From: Brachypterus glaber
Lineage: Eukaryota > Arthropoda > Insecta > Coleoptera > Kateretidae
Direction of reading: 5' to 3'
Length of the DNA: 64,000 bases
Assembly: GCA_958510825.1 (NCBI GenBank)
Contig: OY294049.1
Span: 35,368,774 to 35,432,773, forward strand
The notes beneath the pieces are model-generated. The model did not search any database. It was not told the DNA's origin and worked only from the letters and a program-made list of their open reading frames with translations. Below, piece by piece: positions 21,978 to 34,045 of the stretch (position 1 is its first letter; each line of letters opens with the position of its first letter). The position numbers and the translations under genes were made by a program.

Positions 21978-22358
21978 TAGTAACATTGATCTTGGACAAG
22001 TTTCTTGATCAGAGTACTTGACAAAGTTCTTTGTAAAGAACAATTCTTGAGCAAGATAATTAATCAAGATTCTGTATCCAGACTTGGGCAAGACTTTAGC
22101 AAGATTCTGAAAGCAAAGAGTTTAGCAATACTTTGTCTGTTCGTCAAGTCTGTACCAAGAATTTGCCAAGATTCTTGGTCAAGAATCTTGACCTACTCTT
22201 GCTCGAAAACCGCTAGAGTCCATGAGCGCGCACCTCTCCATTCTTGAGCAAGAATCTGTTGACAGTATCTTGCGCCAGAATTGTCAAAATCTGGATGCAG
22301 TTACTTGATCAAGAATCTTGAGCCAGACTTGCTAAAGACTTGACAAAAATTGTTACTA
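21978..22358. mobile_element. Palindromic-motif array 2 (CAAGAATCTTG words)
   Basis: The locus is bounded by inverted TAGTAACA (21978) and TGTTACTA (22351). The interior repeats CAAGATTCTTG, TCAAGAATCTTGA, TTGATCAA and TTGAGCAAGA in both orientations, about fifteen times in 380 bases. The clearest run is 22166-22195, and another is near 22300-22325. There is no gene. The layout equals the other motif arrays, but the motif differs. Confidence 0.65.
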
Positions 22359-22361
22359 CTT

Positions 22362-22650
22362 ATTCTTTAATTGTAAAAGTTACTACCATGAATTTAACAG
22401 AGATATTTATTGAATTCATGAATTAATTTTATTCCCAGTCCGTTCCTGTCGTAATCCTGTCTAGTCTCGGCCATGTGAAACCTTTTTTGTTATGCGCTCT
22501 AAAGACCGCAACAACAAATTGATACTTTTACAACAACGAAATTATAATATGGTCGATTTTAATGCACGATGTAGATTTCTATGCTTCATGATCAAAAACA
22601 ATAACAACTACTTCAGTTTCTATACATGGCACTATGGTCCTTCATTTTTG
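22362..22650. other. Intergenic DNA
   Basis: No supported feature. The open frame at 22492-22746 runs into the repeat that follows and is not a gene. Confidence 0.35.
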
Positions 22651-23077
22651 GCATTAATGGAGCTCTCTACAACTAGAATTATGAAACAAAAGACGTCTAC
22701 CCTATCTCTATCTCATTTGTGCTACACTTTCCAGCCAACCAAATAAATACTGTATTTGTTTTTCATACAACAAATACAGTTTGAAAAACAAATACAGTAT
22801 TTATTTGGTTGGCCGGAAAGTGTAGCAGTGAGCGGCACGAACGAACATAGCTAATGTGAATCTGTAGAATAAGATAATTCTACTATAATTTAGATGGCGC
22901 CAGTAATTTCTTTAATATAGTTACACTTTTCGCCCGGCCAAGTAAATATTGTATTTGTTCAACAAAGAACAAATACTGAATTTGTTTGGTTGGGTGGAAG
23001 TGGGAGTGTATGTATGTATTCTATCCTTTTTGGGTAGAACTTTTGTCCCTGTCTAATCTAACGGGAGAAATCGCCAT
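22651..23077 (+). repeat. ATGGAGCTCTCTACAACTAG dispersed repeat, copy 2
   Basis: This is a second copy of the repeat at 15986-16397, very similar throughout. The hairpin loop carries an extra TACAGTTTGAAAAACAAA stretch. Flanking sequences differ, which defines the element ends. Confidence 0.8.
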
Positions 23078-23079
23078 TC

Positions 23080-24125
23080 GACTTAAAACTAAGACTTAAA
23101 AACTATGTCTTTATAATTATGGATAGTTAAACTATGTTGAGCATGAAATAAATTAATTGAATACCTTATGTCTGAGACTTATTCAAACCTAAAAATTATT
23201 TTAAAAATTTCGTTTAAATAGGACAAATTTTAACTGTTTTTTGAGGACATGATGTCTTTATGAGATGTAGATAAAGCTTTATTATAAAGCCTTTTTTCTA
23301 GGAAGTATCTCACATTTTCGTAAAAGATAGAGATTTTTATTTTAGCTTTTAGAGCTTTATTTGTCTCACAAATATATTTTTTTTAATTTTATAAAAAAAA
23401 AGTTATAGATTTTGAGTATTTATCTTATATTGCTAAATACGCTTTCGCATAGCAGTAAGAATCCCTGCAGTAATTTTTGGTATACTAGACGCAATAGATA
23501 TAGTAGAATGTTTACATTTCAAACAGATTAAGGTGAGATAAGGGCGTAATTTAATTTTATTACAACGCTCGTAGAGGACGTACTAGCTGTAGTAGACATG
23601 AAGGGTCAATAAACCTTGATAAACGCCAGAAAAAATATATGCTGCTAAAAAAAATTCTCTTACATTTGTGCCGTCGACTATAAAAGTAAATCTATGCAAT
23701 ACGGAAACTATTTTAAAAATGTAATTTTGTGCAATGCGCAGTACCTATTTATATTTTAAGGTGTTTTGTATCAAAAATTCAAGCCCAAGTTCTGTTTTTC
23801 TTAAATTATGCTTGTAAAACCAAGAAAATAAGCAAAATGTTAATAAAAATGATTTATGTGTTCGAAATTAGCATGTTGGGGTTAAAGGAACAACAACAAA
23901 TTTGGAATTAATGCACCCCGGGATATTTAAAATGATACTTTAAATTAATTAAATACCTTAAAATAGTTTTACAGCGGCAATAAAACTCGTAGAAAGAGCG
24001 TCAGAAGCTGTAATAATAATTAAGCAAATGCAAGTCGAATAAGGATGAACAGAGAAGAAAGTGGGGCGTATTTTATTTTAAGAACTAAGAATGAAATGTG
24101 ATCAAATTACAGTAGGAATATTAAA
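23080..24125. other. AT-rich intergenic DNA
   Basis: No supported gene or repeat family was seen. Confidence 0.35.
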
Positions 24126-24127
24126 TA

Positions 24128-24575
24128 ACAAAGGCTTACAAAAAAAAAGTTGTCTGTACTGGGGTTGAGACCCACCTATTCCTATGTATTTTGGGATTCT
24201 AAACACGAAGCTGTCATAAAAAAGACACTTCTTGCTATAGTAAAATTGCAAATAAGATTTTCAAAATTTTGGACAGTTTTTTTAGTGTAGCAAAAAATCA
24301 GCCCATAAGTTGTCTATAAAGGCCCACAAAAAAAGTTTTCTGTGCTACAACATGCATCATGCTGTGGTTGAGACCCACCTATTCTATGCATTTTGAAATG
24401 CTGAACACGAATCTGCCATAAAAAAGGCATTTCACGGGTTAATTTTTTTGCTACACTTAAATAATATAAGATTTTTACCATTTTAGACAGTTTTTTCAGT
24501 GTAGAAACAAAATGAGCCTATGATGTGCCTTTTTTATGACAGATTCGTGTTTAGCATCCCAAAATACATAAGAAT
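24128..24575. repeat. Decayed repeat: two direct units and an inverted third piece
   Basis: TTGAGACCCACCTATTC occurs at about 24165 and 24374 (period about 209), followed in each by a CATTTTG...ACACGAA...CATAAAAAA segment. The piece at 24524-24570 is the inverted form of 24395-24440. The AGTGTAG-type words resemble the element at 29392-29949. Confidence 0.55.
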
Positions 24576-24834
24576 AGGAAACTTAATAAAAATGTTCGTT
24601 CACGGAGCTTCGAGATTTTTTATAGAATTCCGTGATTTCAAAAAATCTAATATTTTTAAGACATTCGATAAGATTTTTAAAAATCTTAAAAAACCTTGTC
24701 GAAAATGCACGAGATTTTCGATATTTTTGGCATGATTTTTGATATTCTTTAAACAATATCATAAAAATTATTTAAATTAAATTAAATTATTTTTTAGCTT
24801 AATTGTCCATTCTACACTATTTTTTCGCCTTGGA

Positions 24835-24990
24835 TCCTAATCTATTTTCAAATATCCATCCCTCCTCATCCCCCCCAACTTTCGAAAATTCATGACAGAA
24901 GCAACTCCAGCATCAGTGAGCAGAGTCACTCACTCCCCCAAATATCCATTCCATAAGCACTGAGCCTGTCGCTTAATTATCCATTTTCTA
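24835..24990 (+). mobile_element. Jockey-type LINE 3' UTR fragment
   Basis: CATGACAGAAGCAACTCCAG, CATCAGTGAGCAGAG, CACTCACTCCCCC and GAGCCTGTCGCTTAA match the 3' non-coding part of the Jockey-type LINE at 57293-58272. No reverse transcriptase sequence is left. Confidence 0.6.
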
Positions 24991-24994
24991 GTGG

Positions 24995-26550
24995 AGTATT
25001 TTTCTCGAAAATTTGTCGTGGTGCATTTTTAAAAATTATTTTGAGTTTAACATAAAAATGGAATAATTTGAAAGGATTTTCAGTTTAAACTTGGTAGAAA
25101 TCTGTTACAACAACATTTATTTAGGATTTTCCTTCCAAACTAACCAAAATAATGTCGTTTTTAGTTTCAGGTGTTTTCAGTGTTTCTAACGTAAAGGCTA
25201 TAAACGTCGTTGCAATGTTAATACATCATTTTGTGCCCCCGATAAAACTTAATTCGTGTTGCCCCACCTTTAATGGATATTCCACAATGAAGTCGCTTTT
25301 ATTCAACGTTCTTTTCAGTATTTATGGGTTTTTTCGGGATAGCCTCTGAATTTTTATGCGTGATTCCAGGTAACATATCATCTAACCTAGCGCCATCCAG
25401 CAATCAAGTAATGAGAGGGGTCAAAAGCTCAGGAACTACGATTTCGGGGGTCCGGTCAGAAAAAACTTAAAAAACAAATAGTAAAACTATTCTCAATAGA
25501 TTTTTTACAGTAGAAGATTCCCGATATAAGGGAACGTTCAAGTATTACGCTCTAAGAGGGGGTGGGGCTCTCGAAAAGGTTAAGCCGCGTTACATGGGGG
25601 GGGGGGTCAGTAAAAATGTTACGTAACACTTAAAAAATTATAAACTTATAAAATGTTTATTGCATCACGTTTTTAACAATGATCCAGGCCTAAGATACGG
25701 ATTCGTCGCAAATTTTTTTGGATACCGCGTTCACTAAATCCTCTAAACAAAAAAAAATAGGGATGGAAACCATAGGCAATAACCGGTTTTCGGTTAACCG
25801 GTTGCGGAAATGGCAAAATTTTGAGTTTCTTAACTGGAATATGATTGGATAGAAATAAACACGTGGTCAGAAATACTGTGAAATGATTGGTTGTCAAAAA
25901 CGTTAAAAAAATAATCTTTATAATTTTTAGTTACTTTTTACTAGATCTGGTTACAGGACGAAGACTACGTTTTATTTTTACGACATTCCGTATAAATAAA
26001 TCTGATAAATGTCTTTAGTAGACCCAAATAAAGCGACTATGTGCCCTTCAAATATAATATTAATTATAACGGTGGATCTTAGTAAATAGTGATGAGATCA
26101 TAAATACCCATTTGGTAATAAAGCACAATGTTTCATTATCGCGAAATATCTTATGTTGGGAGCAAAAGTATCATTAAGAGATTTCCGAGACACATATATG
26201 AATCCCTAGGTGTCAATGAAGTGAATATGTGTGTCCTTAGGAGACCGTAATTTACTAGTAGGCGATGATTGAAAGGAAACAATAGATGGTAACAGAGACG
26301 GCGTTAGAGAACATACTGCCTAGAGCACATTCTTTTTTTGTGTGAGTAAATCTTTTTTTTTAAATATAGTAAATCATGCTATATTTTTAAATGGTTTATT
26401 TAAAAAGTTGGGCATGGTAAATCTTATTTGGTAATTTAATTTGGATTACACATGTGCCGAATTGTGCTTGTTTGTTTATTAACAAACGCACATGTTGCAA
26501 CAACGCGTGTGTCTTGTTTCTTTAACTGATGCAAATTCTTGATGTATATA
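24995..26550. other. Intergenic DNA with scattered repeat traces
   Basis: No supported gene. A segment at 25825-25895 (ATATGATTGGATAGAAAT, GTGGTCAGAAATACTGT) matches 29965-30035 in inverted orientation. A G run lies near 25597. The frame at 25152-25349 has no recognisable domain. Confidence 0.4.
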
Positions 26551-26558
26551 CACCTTGC

Positions 26559-26677
26559 TGAAAATGACGGGTCTGGGCGGGTATAAATGGTGCATAAACC
26601 GGACTTGAGCGGATGAAATTCACCCGCTCAAGTCCGGTCTATGCAACATTTATACCCGCGTAGAACCATCATTTTCA
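26559..26677. mobile_element. Long-hairpin MITE (TGAAAATGACGGGT arms)
   Basis: The arms are about 53 bases with few mismatches, around a 10-base loop. The left arm includes GGGTATAAATG and AAACCGGACTTGAGCGG; the right arm is its inverted copy. It is only about 120 bp long and non-coding. It is GC-richer than its surroundings. Confidence 0.75.
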
Positions 26678-26679
26678 AT

Positions 26680-26990
26680 AGGGCAAATACATATAATATA
26701 ATTTTTCGCCTTCATAATACATTGTTGACTTTTTCAGTGTCATGTATATATACAAGATTAAACTTATTTTTTTATTTACCTTTAAGTAAAATTGTATTAA
26801 ATACAATAAACTATGTAAATCGTCTAATTTAAATATTTAAAGTAATAAACTTTTATAATAAAAAATTTCCCACGTACGAGTAGGCAATAAAACTTTAAAT
26901 ATTAATAAAGTAATTAAAATTTTCATCATCATCACACACCATAAATAAATAAAATTTTGATATAGCAGGTTTAAAACCATGGTTGTCAGC
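26680..26990. other. AT-rich intergenic DNA
   Basis: Nothing recognised. Confidence 0.35.
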
Positions 26991-26996
26991 AAATGC

Positions 26997-27486
26997 ACAC
27001 AGGTAAAAAATCCCAAAAAAACTGAAAAAATTCATGATGCGTCCAATGTTGAATATTTATAAACCTTATAGTGTCATCTAAATTATTTTTTTGAAAATGT
27101 TTGCTAAGTACCTTGCGTAAAAAATCAAATTTAAGTGCCACATTCCATACCGGGTGGGCCATTTAAACTGTTACAAGTTGATATCTCAGAAACCGTAACA
27201 CACAGGTTTTTCAAATTTGATACTAAGCTTCACTATCAAGGGGACACCTTTTAATCAATGCAGATTTTTTTTCATCCACACCCTTAGGCGGGAGAGAGGG
27301 TTACTCTTACGGTTTCTGAGATATCGACTTGTAACAGTTTAAATGTGCCACTTAAATTAATTTTTTTACCCAAGGTAGCAAACATTTTCAAAAAAAATGT
27401 ATTGTAATCACACTATAAGGTTCATAAATATTCAACATTCGACGCTTCATTATTTTTTTCCGTTTTTTGGGATTTTTTACCTGTGT
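26997..27486. mobile_element. Fold-back element, ACACAGGTAAAAAATCCC arms
   Basis: Two inverted arms of about 235 bases cover nearly the whole 490 bp. They share the terminal ACACAGGTAAAAAATCCCAA, then TGTTGAATATTTAT, and, nearer the centre, CTGTTACAAGTTGATATCTC. It is non-coding. No target duplication could be settled. Confidence 0.8.
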
Positions 27487-27489
27487 AAA

Positions 27490-27884
27490 ATGGGTTAAAA
27501 TCTTAAAATATCATAAATTAAAAACCGTATTGTTCCCACGTACTAATTTTTAGGTTATACTACTGCTATAAAACTGAATGGCCGTAAAAGGCAAAATGAT
27601 AGAATCAAATCGAAGGGCATAAATTTAAATAATCTAATAACATTAACAAATGACGTTATAATGAGTAAATCGTAACGGATATAGAGGTGGCTGCGATAAA
27701 ATCAACATGTGTCATATATCGTATTGTATGAGCTTTTGGTAATTTACTGTTTATTGTTTTATGGGCGTTATAAAACCTCTAGCAAAGGCAAACGGTTATA
27801 ATTAGACTTATCTGGCTACTGTGCAAACGTATATGAGGAATAAAACCATTTTTTTATAGGTACAAAAAAAAAATTTCGTGATTT
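27490..27884. other. AT-rich intergenic DNA
   Basis: Nothing recognised. Confidence 0.35.
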
Positions 27885-27886
27885 TT

Positions 27887-28695
27887 AACCGACTTCCAAA
27901 AAAAGAAGGAGGTTATCAATTCAAAGTGTGACTTTGTTTTTTTTTATGTTTGTTCCCGCATAACTTTGGAACGGATGAACGGAATTTGATGAAACCTTTT
28001 GCAACTTAAAGAGGACATTCATGAGGTGGTCCCGTTTTAATTTGACGCTCAGATAATGCCGGTAAGCCAGATAATTTAGATAAACTTAATCATTTTAACT
28101 CAATTTCACTTAAAACCGGCTTAATTTAATACCAACCAAATTTTTAGAAAATGATGGGTAAGTCGGATAAGCCGGATAACTTGATTAAGGGGTCACTCAA
28201 ATATTATGGCAGGCTAAAAATCTTTTAAATGCCTCTAAACTTGATTCTGTGGACCTGTAATATTAAAATACCAAGAGAAAATTATAAAATTTGTGATTAT
28301 ACCATAAGGCGTTATTTGATTATTACTTAACGCTTAAAGTTTAACAAAGATTTTCTTTAGTATTTAAAGTTGGTTTGGACTCTTGGGCGCTGAAATAAAA
28401 ATACTACTAAATATATTTTTTAGAAATTTATCTTTAAGATTATGACGTCACAACGCACTAATAGTGTGCTGGGAGGTAAGCGGTTTGCCGAGATGGAAGG
28501 ACAACTATAATTTAGTTTAGATGAAGTTACAAATCTACAGGTTCTGTGTAAGTAAAAAATAAAAAATAAGTCGGTGCCAATTTCACAGCAAAAAAAAATA
28601 AAAACAAAAATAATTGTTAGTATTTAATTTAGGGAGTGGTGAAATTGGCACCGACTTATTTCTTATTTTTTACTTTTTAAAGACAGAAGTCGGTT
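27887..28695. mobile_element. AACCGACTTC-ended inverted-repeat element
   Basis: The ends are AACCGACTTCC (27887) and GAAGTCGGTT (to 28695). The left part contains GGAGGTTATCAATTC and GTTTGTTCCCGCATAACT. The right part holds a strong hairpin (28551-28676) with arms AATAAGTCGGTGCCAATTTC and its complement. It is non-coding, about 810 bp. Confidence 0.6.
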
Positions 28696-28699
28696 TATT

Positions 28700-29388
28700 T
28701 TTTTTTGCGAAAAGTTTTTGTTATGGGTATGGTTGTGCGTGTATTTTTTTAATGTTGACATTAAAGACATAATGATCTTCGATAGTTCTCTCCCTTCTAA
28801 TCTTATGATATGTAACTATTGCTATTGAGAGGTGAGTGAAATATTGTAAAGTAATATATACTATGTATTTTCTTTTATTACAAAGAAGTGTCCTTTCAAA
28901 AAGAATAGGCACCTTAGGCACTGATAAGATAATTGACGTTTAAAAATCAAGTTTGAGTAATAGTCTGTAATTTTATGACAATGGCAAGATAATCTCAAAT
29001 AAACTATAGAGTAGAAACATGCCGAATGACAGCAGATTGATTGGTGACGCTCAGTGACATCCAAACCAAACGAATATCTAAGAGCCCTGATCATCTCTCT
29101 TTAATCGGCTTGTCACCAAGTGGTCTTACGATCATATATTTGACACGAAGCGCCCGACTTCAGATAGACATCAAAGATTCTTGCACACAATAAATTCTAT
29201 ACAAATACTTTTTTCGATTTAATTTCTTGACTTATTCTTCGTAATTCAGTGGCTAGAAGAGTCAAAATACAAGGAAAATCTGTCTTAAAAGTGCCGTATT
29301 CGATGCTTGATTGTTATCCTTTATTTTAAGGACCAAACAATGAAACAGAAGTGGTAATGCGCACAGACTATGAGAGTGATTACACAGC
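28700..29388. other. Intergenic DNA
   Basis: No supported gene. The overlapping minus-strand frames at 28721-29094 show no recognised domain. Confidence 0.35.
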
Positions 29389-29391
29389 CAC

Positions 29392-29949
29392 CCAAAAAAA
29401 TTAATATCCAGAGACTAGACCAATGCATTTTTATATTTTTGTGGTCGCTAAAACCGAATCTGATCTCAGAATTGCTCCAACAGATCCCATTTTTTTCTAC
29501 CCATAAAAATATTTAAATTTAAGGAATTTTCGCACACTTTTTTAAGTGTAGAAAACAATTGTGACCTGTTGGAGCAATTCTGAGGTCAGATTCGGTTTCA
29601 ACGACGCCGAAAATATAAAAATGCGTTGGTTTAGTCCCTGGCACTTATTTTTTTTTATTTTTTTTTTGGTTGACAAAAAAAAGTATGTGCCAGAGACTAG
29701 ACCAACTCATTTTTATATTTTCAGGGTCTCTAAAATTGAATCTGAGTTCAGAATTGCTCCATCAGGTCACAATTTTTTTCTACACTTAAAAACAACTGAA
29801 TGTAAGGAATTTTAGCACCCTTTTTTTAAGTGTAAAAAAATTGCGATCTAATGGAGCAATTCTGAGGTCAGATTCGGTTTCAGCGACCCCGAAAATATAA
29901 AAATGCATTGGTCTAGTCTCTGGACATTATTTTTTTTGTGTGGCTGTGT
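29392..29949. mobile_element. Double fold-back element (two tandem palindromes)
   Basis: The outer ends ACACAGCCACCCAAAAAAAT and, inverted, TTTTTTTTGTGTGGCTGTGT enclose two successive palindromic units (about 29405-29660 and 29690-29940). Each unit has arms with CCAGAGACTAGACCAA, TTTTATATTTT, GAATCTGA and AGAATTGCTCCA. The loop of each unit is TTTTTCTAC...AAGTGTA. It is non-coding. Confidence 0.75.
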
Positions 29950-29964
29950 TATTTTTTTTAACGT

Positions 29965-30045
29965 TTCTATCAATATTTAACAGTATTTCTGACCACATGT
30001 TAATTTCTGTCCAATCATATTACAGTTAAATCGGGAATTTTCTAA
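29965..30045 (-). repeat. Short dispersed repeat matching 25825-25895
   Basis: Read on the minus strand it gives AATATGATTGGACAGAAATT and GTGGTCAGAAATACTGTTAA, like the plus strand at 25825-25895. Confidence 0.5.
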
Positions 30046-30099
30046 TGTAGAAAATTCATACATCGTTAAAAAATAATCTTTCGAATTACACACGATTCT

Positions 30100-30255
30100 T
30101 TGAATTATCGGAAAAAATCAAAGTTTTCATTCCAATTTGCTGTCAAAGGAAATAATTACTCCAGGGGAGATGCCCCTGTCTTAATTATTTCCAGCAAATT
30201 TTCATGAAAACAGTGAATTTTTCCCGCATAATTCTCAGCCTCTTGTGTAACTATA
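30100..30255 (-). mobile_element. Hairpin MITE with GGAAATAATTA stem, copy 2
   Basis: The stem GGAAATAATTA (30149) and its complement (30183) enclose a GGGGAGATGCCCC minor hairpin. The right flank (CATAATTCTCAGCC...TTGTGT) is the inverted equivalent of the left flank of the copy at 7270-7410. Confidence 0.5.
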
Positions 30256-30259
30256 TATA

Positions 30260-30865
30260 ATAATTCTTGCTTAGTTATCAGGGATTGCGTTACTACTTAA
30301 TACAGCTCTAGGATAAGGTTTGGATGTAAGAGATCAATAAACAAAAAACAATTATAAGTAAATAAGATCCCGTTTAAAAAGCATTATATTATTATTTAAT
30401 ACGTATTAAAAACTGAAATGTCACAAATGTACTCAATCTCAATTATCCAATAAACAGTAATTTAATTAAAACAGAAAAACTTATGTAGGTATAATTTAAT
30501 AATCAAAAAGAAGAAAAATTTAATAGCATTAAGCTTAGCCAATTATTTATTTAGCGATCAAATTAGATTACAAATGTAGAGTAGGTACATTTCAAAGGTA
30601 TTTCCTCTGACCCGTATGCAGCAAAGTGAAAAATGTCATTGCAAATTAAAGACTTGTCATCAAGTTAGCCGTTAGCTGTTCATGTTGCAAGATATGTCGT
30701 GAAGGTATATCATGCTTCGCACTCGAGTTCGCACTCCAAAATAATAGTATATTTTTTTAAATTTAAAGTCGTTTATTTATAACAACGTTACAAAATGGCC
30801 ATTGACCGAGGTCCTTCAGCCTATATTCTATATTATAGTATTTAACAAATATTGATAGGTAAAAT
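30260..30865. other. AT-rich intergenic DNA
   Basis: Nothing recognised. Confidence 0.35.
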
Positions 30866-30868
30866 AAA

Positions 30869-30940
<72 letters not shown>
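30869..30940. repeat. (TA)n microsatellite
   Basis: About 70 bases of pure TA repeat. It lies just beyond the 3' side of the minus-strand LINE relic, where a LINE tail would be expected. Confidence 0.95.
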
Positions 30941-30946
<6 letters not shown>

Positions 30947-30974
30947 ATAACGTAATATATAAATAAATAATACT

Positions 30975-31320
30975 GGAGGTAGTTTAATGTTCGTTTAAAT
31001 CCTGGATAATTTTCCACAGTGTTTTCTCTGGATACTTTTCTTTAGCAGGTCTGGTGTTGTGTCTTGCACAATACTTTCTGAGCAGTGTGATGTTAAACTC
31101 GTTTTTAGCAAATTTTTGTGAAAGTGTTTGGATGCGGGGAAGTATTGGGGTGGTAGAGGTTAGCTCTAGGAGAAGAGTGTTTGGAGGATTGTGGAGTGGG
31201 TTTTGGGATGTCTAACTTTGGTTATCCTCCTCAATGCTGAAGTTTCCGCCACTCTGATGTTTTCCTTAGCGGGATTGTTGGAGTTCAGAAAGAGTGGATA
31301 TCCATATTCTAACAATGGCC
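30975..31320 (-). pseudogene. LINE reverse transcriptase C-terminal relic (Jockey-like)
   Basis: Read on the minus strand from about 31319, one frame gives PLLEYGYPLFLN, then NPAKENIRVAETSALRRITK and RHPKT. This fits the region after the catalytic domain in Jockey/CR1-type LINE reverse transcriptases (LEYG... followed by a basic ALR motif). A frameshift and stops follow, so only a 5'-truncated dead fragment remains. LINE identity is by motif recognition only; the exact clade is uncertain. Confidence 0.55.
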
Positions 31321-31330
31321 TACAATAATA

Positions 31331-31437
31331 GTATATTAAAGTTCATAACATACCTACGTTTTTAGCGCACGAGTACAAGTTTAGAAAACGAGTCGCTTGC
31401 GGCGCTAAAAACGTGTTATGAAACGAGTGCTTTATAC
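31331..31437. mobile_element. Hairpin MITE, GTATATTAAAGTTCATAACA
   Basis: The inverted arms read GTTCATAACATACCTACGTT...TTTTAGCGC and GGCGCTAAAAACGTGTTATGA; the loop is near 31370-31400. It directly adjoins the truncated end of the LINE relic. Confidence 0.6.
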
Positions 31438-31439
31438 AA

Positions 31440-32375
31440 TTTTTTCTATTTTGCTCTAAAATTTAAAAAAAACTTACATTTAAATTGATGACTGATTTAG
31501 GGATTTTTGTTTTGGATTGGCATTACAGTTTAAACCATGTTTAAAATTCTAAGAACAAATAATATTTTGATATCAGTTGCTTTTCATCCGTGAAACGAGT
31601 AAGATGTACTTTCGGCAGGAATTAGTAATACGTTAAGCGCGTTTAATTTTCTAGCACCAAGTCTTTTAGTATTAGTTATTTATTTATTTATTTGCTATCT
31701 TAGATATGCCCCAGAATCGATTTTATATATTTTATAGTGATTGTATGGAAGATGTGCAGTAAAATGACGAACATGTGATTATATTGGAGTAAGAAGAGAA
31801 TTTTATGTTTTTTAATCATTTATAATGCTGATAAATTTTGATTTGGAAGCAACTAACACGTGAAGAAGTTTTTATACGTACAAAATTTTTTATATACTAG
31901 CGCATGCGCAAATATATTTACAAATTAGAAAAAACTGCCTTGGCAACAGCTAACACAACCAACAGTAAACACGAAAAGGAAAGAAGGAAAAGAAAAAGAA
32001 AAGGTCTTACAGAAGACTGGAAATTTTATATATTTAAAACAGGAGTGGGCATGGCAAAAAGCCAGACAAGAACCACTCTTGGTGAAATGAGTAACTAAGA
32101 GGGATCTGGCTAATTATCTCACTGAGAAAAGGCCATAATAAAGGAAGAAGAAGAATATTTTGATATAAGTATTTTATAGTCATCTCTTCTCTTTTTTACT
32201 GCAATTAACCACATCACAATTTTAACATGGTAAAAATAACCTAAACACAAAATTTTGTAGAAACTTTAACTTTAAAGCGACATTGACATTTGCACGGAAA
32301 ACGTCAAGCGATAGGCCAGGTCTGTTGCCAACCCAAAAGAACACAAAGTACAGACCTCTTATGGGCCTATAAGAA
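31440..32375. other. Intergenic DNA
   Basis: No supported gene. The lysine-rich 64-codon frame at 31904-32098 followed by GAAGAAGAAGAAT could be the end of an old LINE, but this is not demonstrable from the sequence alone. Confidence 0.3.
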
Positions 32376-32379
32376 CACG

Positions 32380-32865
32380 AAAAATGCGTGTTATTAACGA
32401 CCGAAAACCCATTTTTTTTGCATTTTCGGTTTAAGAATGTCATTAAATATCGAGAAAATGGGTGGTAAAAAAATGTCTGTCTGTATGTCGAACTGTATCT
32501 AACCTTATAACTTTTAAGGGGAATGTCCGATTTGAAAAATTCTTCTACCAAACGATTCAGGATCTTTTCTGTTTGCTTCAAAATAAATATGGTTAACTTT
32601 AGCGTATTGCAAGGGGGCAAAATGGATAAAAAGTACAATTTTTAGCGATATCTCGCTTATTATTTATAGTACCTACAAAATTTTTTTTTGCATAAACATA
32701 TGATCGTAGGACTATTAGTTTCCGAAATTTGGGTATTTTAATAAATTTTGATATTTATATTTTTACATTTTTAATTAGAAGTCCAATTTTGACACTAGTA
32801 AAATGTCAATGTAAAGGATATGGTCTAAAAATACAGTGAAAATTAATTTGACTGTCTAGATTATA
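32380..32865 (+). repeat. Dispersed repeat with TGTCTGTCTG core, copy 1 (carries an uninterrupted site)
   Basis: This matches 41200-41549 plus 42226-42380. Shared words are TTTCGGTTTAAGAATGT, TGTCTGTCTGT, GGGGCAAAATGG, TTTTTAGC.ATATCTC, TCGTAGGACTATTAGTTTCC and TTTTGACACTAGTAAAAT. At 32694-32705 the sequence AAACATATG-ATCGTAGG is continuous. In the other copy an element sits exactly there. Confidence 0.75.
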
Positions 32866-32869
32866 AAGT

Positions 32870-34040
32870 CACCACTATTTTATAAATGCAAACTTTAGTT
32901 TCAAAGATATATGACAAAATTTGTGATTTAATGTCTACAAGTCACTTTTAAGAAAGCTACATCCTACCTAAAAGTGTAATTTTTAAATAGTATACTCCTT
33001 AAAATGAATTTCGGATCTAGGTGTATATGAAATTTAGTATTCCTAAAACTGAACTCCGGATCTAGGTGTATAGGAAGTTTTGTTGTAGAATCACCCTGCT
33101 GTATTGAATTTTAAAAACACCCTGTATAGCAGAGCAAAGAACCTGGCACACATATAGGGGGGTTCCTGGGCCTCAGTCAAACTGCCTCAAATTTTGATAT
33201 TTTGTAATTTCGGGGGTAAACATTAAATCAGGAAAAATCCCAAAAAGCCAAATTAATTGACCAGTTTCGGAGAAAAACGCTTTTAAATTCTAATTTTATG
33301 ACAGATTTTTTGACGTATATTAAGGTTATTTTTTTCTTACGTAAATATTAACTTAATTAGCCGTTTTAAGTTTATTAAACTCTATTAATTAAAGAACAGG
33401 CAAGATAAATATTACATAAAAGGCTTTATTATCATTTACTTACATGTGGATCTATAAAAATTTTAAAACTTTGTAAAACTTATACATGCTGGCATTTTCC
33501 ACGTTTTTTGCTTGATTATGTTAAAACATGGTTTGGTACATCGACAAATATTTTATAATTATATATTTTAGATTTTCTTGATATATTTTTTCAAAAATAA
33601 TAAATAATTAATAAATTACATAAATGTAGAGGCGAAGAGTATTTTAATGTAATGCGTTTAATCACAGGGTGCCTGTACTTTCAAAGAAATGTAGATCATT
33701 ATACAGAGGAACACCTTTGTCGTGTTTATGCTGCTGGTACATGTACTCACATTTTTTTTTCGTTTAATTTAAATTATAAATACATACCAACGTTGCGATG
33801 TACATCGCAAAGACAGTTAGGTGTCAGGATAACATTTTTTCACCTAAGTAGCGTAATTTATTCGCTAATGTGTTTGTATATTTATATGGGAACTACTAGA
33901 CATTCTATAAGAGTATGGATTACAAGAGTTGTAATGAAAAGATAAAGATAAATAGTGAGTAAACATTTAATTACATTATGAAGTCTGATCAGATAATATT
34001 TTGCCCACAAATATTAGTCCGGGAGCCCACGCTCAGTTGA
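32870..34040. other. Intergenic DNA
   Basis: No supported gene. Fragments of the CAGGGTGATTC family ends occur near 33090 and 33117 (TAGAATCACCCTG, ACACCCTGTATAG). The 97-codon frame at 33652-33945 is not recognised. Confidence 0.35.
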
Positions 34041-34045
34041 TTTTG

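Noticed and set aside
25518..25545. GGGAACGTTCAAGTATTACG, inverted near 47478-47496
   Set aside because: A match of about 20 bases only, with no wider alignment seen; not enough for a repeat family.
32222..32638. 138-residue minus-strand frame
   Set aside because: It lies in a dispersed repeat. The homologous frame at 41156-41380 is different in length and broken, and the similarity is explained by the repeat.
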